Below are positions 1-11,900 of a stretch of DNA of 64,000 nt, piece after piece. The translations under genes were made by a program, and so were the position numbers. Under the pieces are notes generated by a model. The model saw nothing but the letters and a program-made list of their open reading frames with translations. It had not been told where the DNA came from and searched no databases. Where the stretch lies: NCBI GenBank assembly GCA_045629285.1, contig JAZQQY010000026.1, positions 1 through 64,000 of the forward strand, written 5' to 3'. How positions within the stretch are numbered: the first letter of the stretch is position 1; every line of letters begins with the position of its first letter. Source of the stretch: UBA1723 sp045629285 (GTDB lineage: Bacteria; Bacteroidota; Bacteroidia; Bacteroidales; Paludibacteraceae).

Positions 1-1
1 T

Positions 2-2737
2 TATACAGACGAATATAAGTTCCCACTCGGTGAAACATTCGTACATTGGATTTTCTGGGATTATACTCATAACGTATCAGACACTTGTCATCAGTCTGTA
101 CATTTGAGAGATCAGTTCCCTCCTGATGTAGATTGTGATACGATTGCTGATTCTGAGATCGCGCTTTACGGAAAGTGTGAGATTTCATCAGAGGATTTGA
201 AGAAATCATTGGGAAATAAAATAGCTATCGAACATTGTTCCGGTGAAATTATTTATGGAGAACCATATCTTGTTGACGCAGTGACAGGTAGTAGATTGGA
301 GTTCCCATCTGTTATGGGAGTAGGAATATATCCAATTCAATGGGTATTTGCAAATGAAGAATTGTCTGCTGCTGAGGCAGTTTGCAACAGAACTTTGTCT
401 ATCTTGTGTGATGGTAAGGTACTTGTAGATATCCCAGTAGTAGAGAATACGGAGTTCACATACGATGCTAAGCCTCATACTCTTGATATTCCGTATAATA
501 GAAACTATACAGTAGTAGGATCGACTAAAACTGCGGCAGGCAAGTACGTCGCAACAGTGTCGTTGAACAATACCGATATCATGGTTTGGGCCGACGGAAG
601 CGTTGAGGATAAGACGATACCGTTTGTGATCAACAAAGCTCAGATAGAGATTCCTGCAGAAGACAGTTCCGAGTTTGTGTATAATGGCAAGGAGCACTTC
701 TACTATGTACCGGAAAGCCCGTTCTATTTGATTGAGGGTAATGTACAGACTTCAGCCGGAAGACACTATGTATCTATTTCACTTCTAGACCATTCCAACT
801 ACATGTGGACAAGCGGTTCGAGCGTAGACCTTCAGTACGATTTCATGATCAAGGATAAGGAGGTTGTTATAGTTCCGGTTTCGATTCCGACACCAGTTGT
901 GACAGAATTCGTTTACAATGGAAAGGAACAGACTGTTGCCATTCCAGAGAGCCAATACTATACAGTACGTGGTGAATCTCAGACATTGACTGGTTCATAT
1001 ACTGTGATAATCTCGTTGAACGACAAGAATTTGACGACATGGGAAGATGGAACTGTCAACGACAAGTTCTTCAAGTATGTGATAGAGAAGGAGAGAGTAG
1101 AGATTCCTTCTGTTGAACCAGAAAAATTCGTCTACAGCGGCGATACATTGACTCTTGATATTCCTGTGAACGATGGCTATAGCATCATCGGAAACAGTAA
1201 GGTCAATGCAGGTGAATATGTGGTGAAGGTGTCGTTGGACGACAAGAACAATACAGTTTGGACCGACGGAACCGTATTGGATAAGGTCATTCAGTTCACG
1301 ATTGAAAAGGCGACTGTAGAGATGCCAATCTTAGATACTACCGAGTTTGTCTATAGTGGAGATACTTTGATCTATTCTATTGAAGAGAACGAGCACTACA
1401 CTGTAGAGGGCAATGTCCAGACAGAAGTCGGAACATACAAAGTTGTGGTTTCTCTAAACGATCAGGAGAACTATATTTGGAACGACGGTTCATCACGTGA
1501 TTTGATCTATACGTTTGAAATTAAAGCTCCTGTGATCATCAAGACTGAGATTCCGTTACCATTAGCTGATACAACACCGCTAGTCTACAACGGAGACTTG
1601 CAGTTATTCCGTATCGTTGCAGATTCTAATTGCGTGGTTGACAGAAATATGGCAATCTATGCCGGCAAATATATGGCGACAGTATCTCTAAAAGATACAG
1701 CGACAATGGTTTGGGCTGACGGAACTTTAGATGATATCCTAATCCCATTCGAGATTGCCAAGTCTCAGGTAGAAAAACCAGTTGAGGACACTACGAAGTT
1801 CATCTTCACTGGCGACACTCTAGAGTACAACATACCGAGTGATTCTTTGTACACAGTCGACGGCAATATCCAGTCTGAAGTCGGCAGTTACGATGTCGTC
1901 GTTTCGCTAAACGATGTCGACAACTATGAGTGGAATGATGGAACAGTTGAGAATCTGTTGTACAAATTCGTTATCGTATCGGCTGATGAGGATAGTGTTA
2001 AGCAGCCGGAATCTATAATCGTTGACGGTGATACAACATCGTTCGGAGAGCCTGGCGATTATATCTTTGATATCGTATTCGACAGTTTGGCTCACGACCA
2101 GGGCTTTGTCGATGTCAAGGGTGAGTCTGGTGAAGAGGGAATCAAGATTACGATTCCAGAGGGAGTAGAACCAGGAGTTTACGATGCGATAGTGACAATT
2201 ACATATCCAGACAGCACAGTCGAGGAAAAGAACGTCCAGTTCAAGGTTCCATATCCGAACACTATGATAGTTAGATTGTTGTACGATGTGCTTGCAGTCG
2301 ACAATACAAACAATCAGTTTGTAGCATATCAGTGGTATAAGAATGGAAAGAAGATTGAGGGTGCCACAAGACAGTTCTACTGCGACCTTGACGGAATCAG
2401 AGGCGTCTATAAAGTTCAGGTAGTCACTACATCCGGCGATACATTGTTTATCAAAGAGAGAAAGTTCAATTATATCGCACCGATGTTCGACATCACATTG
2501 AGCAAGAATCCAGTCAGTACGTTCGAGGATGTAGATGTCAGAATCGAAGGTATCACAGATTCAGATATCTTGACGAATTCGTCACTTGTGGTTTACGACA
2601 TGAAGGGAGTCGCTGTCATCAACAGAACTGCAGTAGAGAGAACCAATACGATCTCAATTGGAAATGTCGGCGAGTACATTGTTGTTGTCACACTATCTAC
2701 AGATCAGGTTGTAAGTAAACATCTGTTGGTGAAATAA
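2..2737 (+). CDS. Repeat-rich T9SS-type surface protein, 3' part of gene (5' end outside window)
   Basis: The frame is open from the left edge; an internal TTG at 104 is not a credible start because the upstream residues continue a domain. Bases 2-110 encode a segment like the end of a HYR-type beta-sandwich (FPLGETFVHW, then a DYTHNVSDTC motif). From about 420 to 1975 come seven tandem units of roughly 75-80 residues, each opening with a pattern like VEIPxxDxxxFVYNG and closing with WxDGTxxD plus a hydrophobic strand; they resemble MBG/YDG-like bacterial adhesin repeats. Then follow an Ig-like stretch (YQWYKNGKKIEGA) and a C-terminal domain ending SKHLLVK, which fits a T9SS type-A sorting signal. 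I infer a cell-surface adhesin-like protein anchored or released by T9SS. Its C-terminal ~270 residues are closely paralogous to those of the next gene. The exact repeat family is uncertain. Confidence 0.85.
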   Translation, partial: YTDEYKFPLGETFVHWIFWDYTHNVSDTCHQSVHLRDQFPPDVDCDTIADSEIALYGKCEISSEDLKKSLGNKIAIEHCSGEIIYGEPYLVDAVTGSRLEFPSVMGVGIYPIQWVFANEELSAAEAVCNRTLSILCDGKVLVDIPVVENTEFTYDAKPHTLDIPYNRNYTVVGSTKTAAGKYVATVSLNNTDIMVWADGSVEDKTIPFVINKAQIEIPAEDSSEFVYNGKEHFYYVPESPFYLIEGNVQTSAGRHYVSISLLDHSNYMWTSGSSVDLQYDFMIKDKEVVIVPVSIPTPVVTEFVYNGKEQTVAIPESQYYTVRGESQTLTGSYTVIISLNDKNLTTWEDGTVNDKFFKYVIEKERVEIPSVEPEKFVYSGDTLTLDIPVNDGYSIIGNSKVNAGEYVVKVSLDDKNNTVWTDGTVLDKVIQFTIEKATVEMPILDTTEFVYSGDTLIYSIEENEHYTVEGNVQTEVGTYKVVVSLNDQENYIWNDGSSRDLIYTFEIKAPVIIKTEIPLPLADTTPLVYNGDLQLFRIVADSNCVVDRNMAIYAGKYMATVSLKDTATMVWADGTLDDILIPFEIAKSQVEKPVEDTTKFIFTGDTLEYNIPSDSLYTVDGNIQSEVGSYDVVVSLNDVDNYEWNDGTVENLLYKFVIVSADEDSVKQPESIIVDGDTTSFGEPGDYIFDIVFDSLAHDQGFVDVKGESGEEGIKITIPEGVEPGVYDAIVTITYPDSTVEEKNVQFKVPYPNTMIVRLLYDVLAVDNTNNQFVAYQWYKNGKKIEGATRQFYCDLDGIRGVYKVQVVTTSGDTLFIKERKFNYIAPMFDITLSKNPVSTFEDVDVRIEGITDSDILTNSSLVVYDMKGVAVINRTAVERTNTISIGNVGEYIVVVTLSTDQVVSKHLLVK

Positions 2738-2760
2738 AATATAGCAACAGTTAGATATGG

Positions 2761-2799
2761 ACGCTTTCGGTCAGAAATGATCGGAAGCGTTTCTTTTTT
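2761..2799 (+). terminator. Intrinsic terminator of the first surface-protein gene
   Basis: Arms ACGCTTTCGGTC (2761-2772) and GATCGGAAGCGT (2779-2790) pair with one G-U around the loop AGAAAT, followed by a T-rich tract. Loop and inner stem are the same as in the terminator after the neighbouring paralogue (14687-14717). Confidence 0.9.
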
Positions 2800-2850
2800 G
2801 CAATCTTTTTCACATTCGTTAACAATTGTTGAAAAGATCGGCAACGAATT

Positions 2851-2882
2851 TTTGAAAAACATTGCATGTATTAATATTTTTG
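2851..2882 (+). promoter_or_regulatory. Bacteroidetes-type promoter of the giant surface-protein gene
   Basis: TTTG (2851-2854), a 20-base spacer and TATTTTTG (2875-2882) match the -33/-7 consensus of the Bacteroidetes primary sigma factor. The start codon is at 2964, so the leader would be about 75 bases. No strong Shine-Dalgarno is visible. Confidence 0.65.
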
Positions 2883-2963
2883 TTTTCTGGTCGGAAGAAT
2901 CGTTTGTTTCGGCTGGCCAACAGGATTTTTATTAGAATATAAACGACTATACTATAATTTTTT

Positions 2964-5900
2964 ATGAGGAATTTTTTACTGTTAGTGTTGATGCTTGTCA
3001 CTACTGTAGCGAATGCTGCCAACCTGCTCTCGAAGCAATATATAGGCAGTGTTTACTACAATTTCTACGATGACGGCACTGCGGAGGCTACATACGGTAC
3101 TCTGCAAAGTCCGGAAAACTACTCCGGCGATATCCAGATTAGATCGAGTGTCACGTTGAATGGAAAATCGTATGCCGTTACTGCCATCGGTGAGGATGCA
3201 TTCTACAAGAGTGTAAACATGACCTCATTGTTTATTCCTAATACAGTAAAAACTATCGGAGCTTCGGCTTTTTCTGGATGTACAAAACTTGCAGACCTAG
3301 AAATTCCAAACTCTGTGACTTCAATTGGAGATAAAGCATTCCTAAACTGTAAGGGTTTGAAATCAATTGATTTGTCTGAATTGTCTATTAAATCATTGCT
3401 CAAAGGTCTGTTTGGAGGATGTGTATTGAATACAGTTCATCTACCTAAGACATTAGAGTCTATTCCGGATGAAATGTTTTCTAATTCTAACATAAACTCA
3501 ATTATAATTCCTGGCAAGGTAACGAAAATTGGGAAAGATGCATTCAACAATTCAGGTTTGAAAACAATTGATTTGTCAGAAGTCCCTATGAAAACACTAT
3601 CTGTTGATTTGTTTAACGGATGTAGTTTAGATTATGTTTATTTGCCTAATACGTTGGAGAGTATTCCAGATAAAATGTTCTTCAACTCTACTATAAAATC
3701 AATTAAGATTCCTTCAAAAGTAAAGGAAATAGGAGAAAGGGCATTTTATCAGTGTGGAAGTTTGGAAACTGTAGATATGACGGATGCTCCACTTAAGACA
3801 TTTGGAGCCTATGCTTTTGCTGAATGTCGTCGACTATCTACGATTAACTTGCCAAAAACATTGGAGATAATACCGGAATATGCTTTTTATTGTGTTGGCG
3901 GTGGTGATTATTATAGTAATTATGGTGACCGCCTGTATGACAAGTACAATAGCTCTTGCAAAAAAATCGTCATTCCAAATTCTGTAAAAAGAATTGAAAA
4001 ATATGCTTTTGCTAATTTCTCAAATTTGACTTCTATTGATTTTGGCGAATCTGTAGAATATATTGGAGATTATGCCTTTTATTTTTGGCCATTCAAATGT
4101 AGTGGATGTATACCTATAGAACATGAGTATCAGTGTGGAGATTTTTCATGGTGTACGTATATAGAATATTTGAGTGGCGTTGTTTTTAATGAAACATTAA
4201 ACGAGATTATACTTCCAAACTCTGTTAAAACAATTGGTGCGTGTGCATTTGCAAATCATACGAAATTGTCAAGAATAGAATTCGGAAATTCACTTATAAC
4301 GATAGGAAATTATGCATTTTCTGGTCATGGAAGTGGTTATGATGGTAGTTATTATGTCAATGATTTTAGTCCCGATTTTAATAATTCAAGTTTGAAATCT
4401 CTTTACTTCCCTGAATCATTAGTTTCTATTGGAAGTTCAGCATTTGCTCGTTGTTCTGCCTTGACAGAAGTGGATTTGCCGTCTACTTTACAGAAAATAG
4501 GAAGTTCTTCTTTTTCCAGATGTGGCAGTATAAAGTCGTTGGTAATACCAAATTCTGTTAATATAATTGGGAATGCGGCATTTTCTTATTGTGAAAAACT
4601 GGAATCTTTAGAGATTTCTAATTCATTGAATACAATCCCAGATAGTTGTTTTTATGGTTGTCGTGAGTTGTTGTCAGCAACAATTCCAAATTCGGTAAGT
4701 TCAATAAAGAAGTCTGTTTTTTCTGGTTGTTCAAAAATGGGAACTGTTACAATACCTCAATCTGTAACAGAAATTTCAAATGATGTTTTTACTGGTTGTT
4801 CCGAGTGTATCGTTTATCTATGTAATGAATATATTTCTCGAAATCATGCTGCATTTAAGCCAGTAAAGAAAGTTGCGTCGTGTGACAATGTGCCAATGCC
4901 AGTGGAAATCAACTATGCATTTTTCCATACCGGAAAGGAACAGCTATATAATATCCCGGAGAATGCAGCTTATACTGTGACTGGAAACAGAAGAACTGAA
5001 GAGGGCACTCAAAATGTAGTCATTGCATTGAAGGATGGTTTCTCATGGACAAACGGAACTTCTGACACTTTAGTTTTTGATTTCACTATCTATCCTGCAA
5101 AATTGACTCCTGAGCAGACTGTTATTAAGGGATATTTAGGTCAGACTCTAGGAGATCTAACATTGCCAAAAGGTTATAAATGGGTTGATTCAGAAGAGAC
5201 TGTGCTTGAATATGCAGGTGAAAGTACGTTTGCCGTCGAATATATTCCAGAGGGATGGACAAAGGATCCGCTTCTGATTGAAATGACCGTTATTGTGTCA
5301 AAAATTGGAATTGAACCTCCTGTTGTGGATTTGACAGAGTTCATTTATAATGGAAAAGAGCAGACGTTTAAGATTATTGAAAATGATATTTATAAGGTTT
5401 CAAATCCTGAAGAACTAACGAAAACCGATGCTGGTATATATTATATCTATGTGATTCTTAGGAATAAGGCAAATTATGAGTGGAGCGATGGAACGACTGA
5501 TGCAAAAATGTATAGATTCACAATCAATAAAGCGTCAGTTAAGATACCTGAAGCTGGAGAATCAAAATTTGTATATACAGGTGATGAGTTGATATACAAG
5601 ATTGAGGAGAATCCATTGTATACAATATCTGACAATGTTCAGACATACAAAGGAAACTATGAAGCTAAAGTTTCTCTTAATGATGTATCCAACTATATAT
5701 GGGAAGATGGTACAACAGAACCTAAGTATTATCCATTCATGATTACATTGCCGATGGTGGATATTCCGGAAGCTGATCCTACAGAGTTCGTTTACAATGG
5801 AAAAGAGCAAACGTATAATATTAAGGAAAACCCTCTTTACGAGATTACAGGTAATGCTGGTACTGATGTCGGATGGTATTATGTTTATGTGTCTTTGAAA

Positions 5901-8900
5901 GATAAGAATAATTATGTATGGTCTGATGGAACAACTAGTGATAAATACTACAGTTTCCAGATCAAAAAGTTGTATGTGAAGAAACCTAATGTAGATTATC
6001 AGACATTTACTTATACAGGAGATCCTATTACATACGAAATTCCAGAAAATGAGAATTACACTGTAACTGACAATGTCCAGATTAATGCCGGATATCATGG
6101 AGCCCGTATTTCATTAAATGATCCATATAACTGTGCTTGGGAGGATGGTACAACTTATAATTTGTGGTATGAATTCTATATTGAAAAGAAAAAAGTTGTA
6201 ATTCCATCACGTTATGATGGTGAGTTTACTTATAATGGTAAGCCTCAAACTTATCCAATCGCTTCTAATGGTGCGTACACCACTGTTATCGGTTATGATT
6301 ATAACTCAAGTTGGTATGGATCGGATTCTACTCAGACTAATGCCGGTTCATATTATGTGATTCTTGAATTGAAGGATAAGGAAAACATGGTGTGGGTAGA
6401 AAGCTTGGATAGTTGGTCTAGCACTACATCTAATCAGGTTTATAAATTCGATATTAATCGAGCTCAGGTTACTTCTTTCCCTGCCGGTCTTGATCCAAAG
6501 GAGTTGAATTTGAAAGCTACTTATGGAGACCAATTGTATGATGTCCCTCTTCCAAATGAGTATTATTGGACATATCCAGATCAATCGGTTGGTGAAACTG
6601 GTGAAAAGTATTTTACTGCTTGCTATAATCCATTGGATGCATATAATTATGTAGAAACGATAGTTGATTTACCTGTTCGTGTAGATCCGAAAAAAGTGGC
6701 AGAACCAAAGGAAGATCCGACTTTGTTCTATTATATAGCAAAGCCTCAAGTTTATTCTTTGGAGACTAATGATCTTTATACAGTAAAGAATAATGTTCAG
6801 ACAAATGTTGGCACTCATGATGTAGTGGTTTCATTGAAAGATAAGGCAAACTATGCATGGGGGTCTACAGGTAAATCTGATGATTTGATTTATCCATTCG
6901 TCATTTCTAAGTCGAACGAGGCCATTTTTGAATATGGATATAATCCGAATGAGATCCATCCTAAGGTTCAGTATGGCCAGAAACTAGGTGATGTTATGTT
7001 GCCTACTCGTTTCTCTTGGAAGGAACCAGAGACTATAGCTGATAAGATTGGAGATAATAAGTATGTCGTAGTTTATACTCCAGCCGATCCTGACAACTAT
7101 AATTCAGTTGAGACTGAGATCGTGGTGAATGTGACTAAGAGAAGAGTGTCATTCCCAGCAAAGGATTCTCGTATGTTCGTTTACAATGGCAAGGCGCAGA
7201 CATACGAGGTTGGCGACAATGATCTATTCCAGGTCGCAAACAATGTTCAGACAAATGCCGGACGCTACGATGTGATTGTATCTTTGGTTGACAAAGATCA
7301 TTATGAGTGGATGGATGGCACAACTGATGATATCTACCAGGATTTCATCATCCGTACAAAGAGTGTAGAGATGCCGTCAGTCGACTCTAAGTCGTTCGTA
7401 TACGATGGTAAGAGCCATTCATTGGTTATCCCAACTAGTCCAAATTACACAATCAGTGGCAATAATAGAACTGATGCCGGACGCTATGAGGTATCGATCT
7501 CTCTAGCCGACAAGAAGAATTATGTTTGGGAGAACAATACTACTGCTGACATCGTGGCTACATTCTCGATCTCTAAGATCAAGGTTGATATGCCTGCAGC
7601 AGACAACACTTCCTTCTCTTACACTGGTGAGCCTTTGACATATAAGATCGAGGCTAATCCGCTTTACACTGTAGCTGGAAATGTCCAGACTGCAGCCGGA
7701 AGATACGATGTTAAGGTTTCTCTAAACAATACTCGCAACTATGAGTGGATGGATGGTTCTACAGACAACCTTGTCTACAACTTCTATATCAAGGATCTTG
7801 TCAACCAGTCGACTCTTGAGATTGTGAAGATTCCTAATGTATCGAATAGAACATTCGTATATGATACTAAGGAACATTCTCTTGGTCTTGTTGATACTGA
7901 CGAGTATACTGTTACAGATGAGGGTGGAGTAGAGGTCGGCAGATATACTGCGACACTTACTTTGACTGACAAGAACAAGTATATCTGGGAGAACGGCTCT
8001 GCAGACAAGGTTACAATCACTTACGTTGTCACTAAGGCGCAAGTTGCAACTCCTGCAAGGGATACAAGAATCTTTACTTACAATGGAGAAAATCAGGAGT
8101 TTGTGGTCGATGAGAGCTCATTGTATAAGGTGTCTAACAATATTCAGAAGAATGCAGGACGCCATGAGGTTGCGATTTCTCTAAACGATACTAAGAATTA
8201 TGAGTGGGAGGATGGTTCTTCCGACGACCTTACAATGATCTTCAAGATCGGTAAGGCTAAGGTTACAGCTCCTGCTGCTGATGCTTCTAAGTTCACTTAC
8301 ACTGGTGAGGCTCAGACTTACACGATTGCTAAGAGCAGTTTGTATAAGGTGTCTAACAATGTTCAGACAAAGGTCGGATCTTACGAGGTTGTAGTTTCTT
8401 TGACTGATGCTCAGAACTATATGTGGACTGACGGTACAACAAACGATTTGTACTACAATTTCGTTATCAGAGCTGAGCAGGCTAACGTTACTTTTGTCGA
8501 TATTCCTGTTGTTACAACTAAGAAGTTCATCTACAACGGTAAGTCACAGTCGTTGTTGATCCCTGTAAGCGATGATTACACAATCATTAATAACAAGGGT
8601 ACTGATGCCGGACGCTATGTTGTGACTTTGGCTCTTCGTAATCCAAACACTACTGTATGGAGCGACGGAACTAAGGATGATATCCAGATTGTATTCAACA
8701 TCGCCAGAGCAACTGTTGAGATTCCTGAGGTCGACCATACCCGTTATGCTTACAATGGTGAGGCTCAGACATACATGATCCCGTCAAATGCAAACTACAC
8801 CGTTTCTGGAAATGTTCAGAAAGAGGCTGGCAATTACGAGGTTGTTGTCGCTTTGAAGGATGTCAAGAATTTTATGTGGAGTGACGGTACTGTCGACGAC

Positions 8901-11900
8901 TTGTCTTACAGCTTCGTTATCCGTGGCGAGTCGACTCAGAAGACAATGATCCCTGTTCCTACAGTATTGTCTAACAACTTTGTTTACGACGGCACAGAAA
9001 AATCTCTTGCAATCGCAGAGAATCCTGCATATACAATCTCAGGCAACAGCGGAGTTCATGCAGGTCGCTATACTGTCAAGGTTTCTCTTGCTAATACAGA
9101 CACAGCAGTTTGGGATAATGGCTTGAGCGATGATATCTTGCTGACATTCACAATTGCTAAGGCTCAGGTAGAGATTCCTGCTGCTGTCAAGTCGAACTAC
9201 GTCTATAATGGTGAGAATCAGACATACGATCTAATTAAGAGCAAATACTACACTATCAGAAATAACGTCAAGAAGGAGGCCGGAAGATATGATGTTACTG
9301 TCTCTCTAAACAACACAAAAGATTATGAGTGGACAAACGGCACATTTGATGATGTTAACTACAGATTTGTAATCGCTAAGGCTCAGGTTGTGGAGCCTGC
9401 TGCTGATCAATCTAAGTTTGTATACAACGGAAATGAGCAGACTTACAAGATTGATCCAAGTGATCTTTACACTACTTACGGCACAACAAAGACAATGCCT
9501 GGCAAGTATGAGGTATTGGTATCATTGAATGATGTCAAGAACTACGAGTGGAGCAACGGAACAACTGATGCTTTGTCGTATAACTTCGTTATTCGTGCTG
9601 AGGAGACTGAGTTGAAGCCGATTGCGATTCCGACAGTATTGACTAAGAACTTCATCTACGATGGAAATAAGAAGTCGCTTGCGATTGCTAGCAGCAAGGA
9701 TTACAGCATCAAGGGCAATAGCGGAATCAACGCTGGTCGTTATACTGTTATATTGTCGTTGACTGATCCTGATAAGACTGTTTGGGCGGATGGTTCTAGC
9801 GACGATATCAAGATGTCGTTTACAATTGCAAGAGCTCAGGTGGAAATGCCTGCTGCTGATATCCACAAGTATGTATATGATGTATACGGTAGAGATCAGG
9901 TTTACGGTATAGATGAGTCGCCATATTACACAATCAGCAACAACATTCAGAATATAGCTGGTCGTTATAATGTGACCGTATCTTTGGAAGATACTAAGAA
10001 CTATGAGTGGACAGACGGTTCAATCGACGATTTGAGCTATACGTTTGCAATCAACAAACGTCAGGTTATAATTCCATCTGCTTCAGATTCGATGTTCATC
10101 TACAATGGAGAGGATCAGACTTATCCGGTTGAGATCTATGTTCCATTTGATGATGCTAGTGCTCTTTACACAGTTTATACAGTAACTAACAATGTTCATA
10201 AGGATGCCGGTCGTTACGATGTAAACATCTCATTGATCGATCCTAAGAATTATGAGTGGGTAGGCGGTTCAATCGAAGACGTCAAGATGCCGTTTACAAT
10301 CAATAAGGCTCAGGTAGAGATTCCAGTTGCCGATGATTCTAAGTTTGTATTCAACGGAGGTAAGCATGTTTATGAAATTGCTGAGGATTCTCGTTATACA
10401 GTTGATGGTAATGTGCAGACAATGCCTGGCAAGTATGAGGTACTTGTTTCTTTGAACGATGCTAAGAATTATGAGTGGGCTAACGGAACAACTGAGACTC
10501 AGGTCTACAGCTTCGTTATCCGTGCTCAGGAGACAGACATCAAGTCGGTAGAGATTCCAACTGTATTGATAAAGAACTTCATCTATGATGGTAATGATAA
10601 GAGTCTTGATATCAAGAAGAGCGACTACTACACAATCTCTGGCAACAGAGGTGTTGATGTAGGTCGTTACACAGTAATCATTTCGTTGAATGATCCAGAC
10701 AAGACCGTATGGAGCGATGGTTCTACTGATGATATCAAGATGACATTCTCAATCGACAAGGCTCAGGTTGATGCCCCTGATCCTGATACTAAGAATTTCG
10801 TCTACACTGGTAAGATGCAGGTTTACAGACTTAAGACTGATACAGCTTACACAGTAAGTGGCGTTACACGTATCAATGCAGGTACATCAGTTGTTTCTGT
10901 CGCATTGAACGACACTAAAAATTATGTATGGTCTGATGGTACTATCGACGTTAAGAAGTACAACTTCACAATTGCTAAGGCATCTGTAAAGGTTCCTGCT
11001 GCAGATAAGACAACATACTACTACGATGGCACTCAGAAGGTTTACGATATCGAAGAGAGCGACCTTTACGTAGTTAAGGGCAACAAACAGACAATGCCAG
11101 GCAAGTATGAGGTCAGCGTAGAACTTTCTGATAAGAGCAATTATCTATGGTCAGACGGTACATCTGATGCACTTACTTACAACTTCGTTATCAGATATCG
11201 TGAGTCAGAAAAGCAGTCAATTGAAATTCCGGATGTATTGGTAAGAACATTCACTTACAATGGTGATGCTCAATCACTTGCTGTCAAGAGCAACAAGTAC
11301 TATACAGTTTCTGGCAACAGTGGAGTGAACGTTGGTCGCTACTCAGTTAAATTGTCTCTAACTGACAAGGATTCTACTGTTTGGAGCGACGGTTCTACTG
11401 AGGATATCATCATGACATTCCAAATTGCAAAGGCTCAGGTAGAGATTCCTTCTGCTGATACCAACAAGTTCGTATTTAATGCAGAGTATCAGACATACAA
11501 TGTTGAGAATAGCGATCTTTACTCGGTTGCTGGTTATCGTCAGATCAACGTAGGAAACCATGACGTTGTAATCTCATTGAAGGATACTAAGAACTATGAG
11601 TGGAGCGACGGTACTGTAAGCAATATCGTATATAGCTTCATGATCCATAAGCAAGAGGTCGACATCACAACTGTTGAGATTCCTGTTGCTCCTGTGACTA
11701 AGTTCATCTACGACTCAAACTCTCATACTCTTGCAATTCCTGAAAATGTCAACTACACTGTTGTAGGAGACACTAAGACTGCAGCAGGCAAGTATAATGC
11801 TAGAGTATCTTTGAAGGACAAAGAGACAATGGTTTGGGAAGACGGAAGCAAGGAGGATATCGTAATTCCGTTTGTTATTTCTAAGGCTACAGTCAGAATG

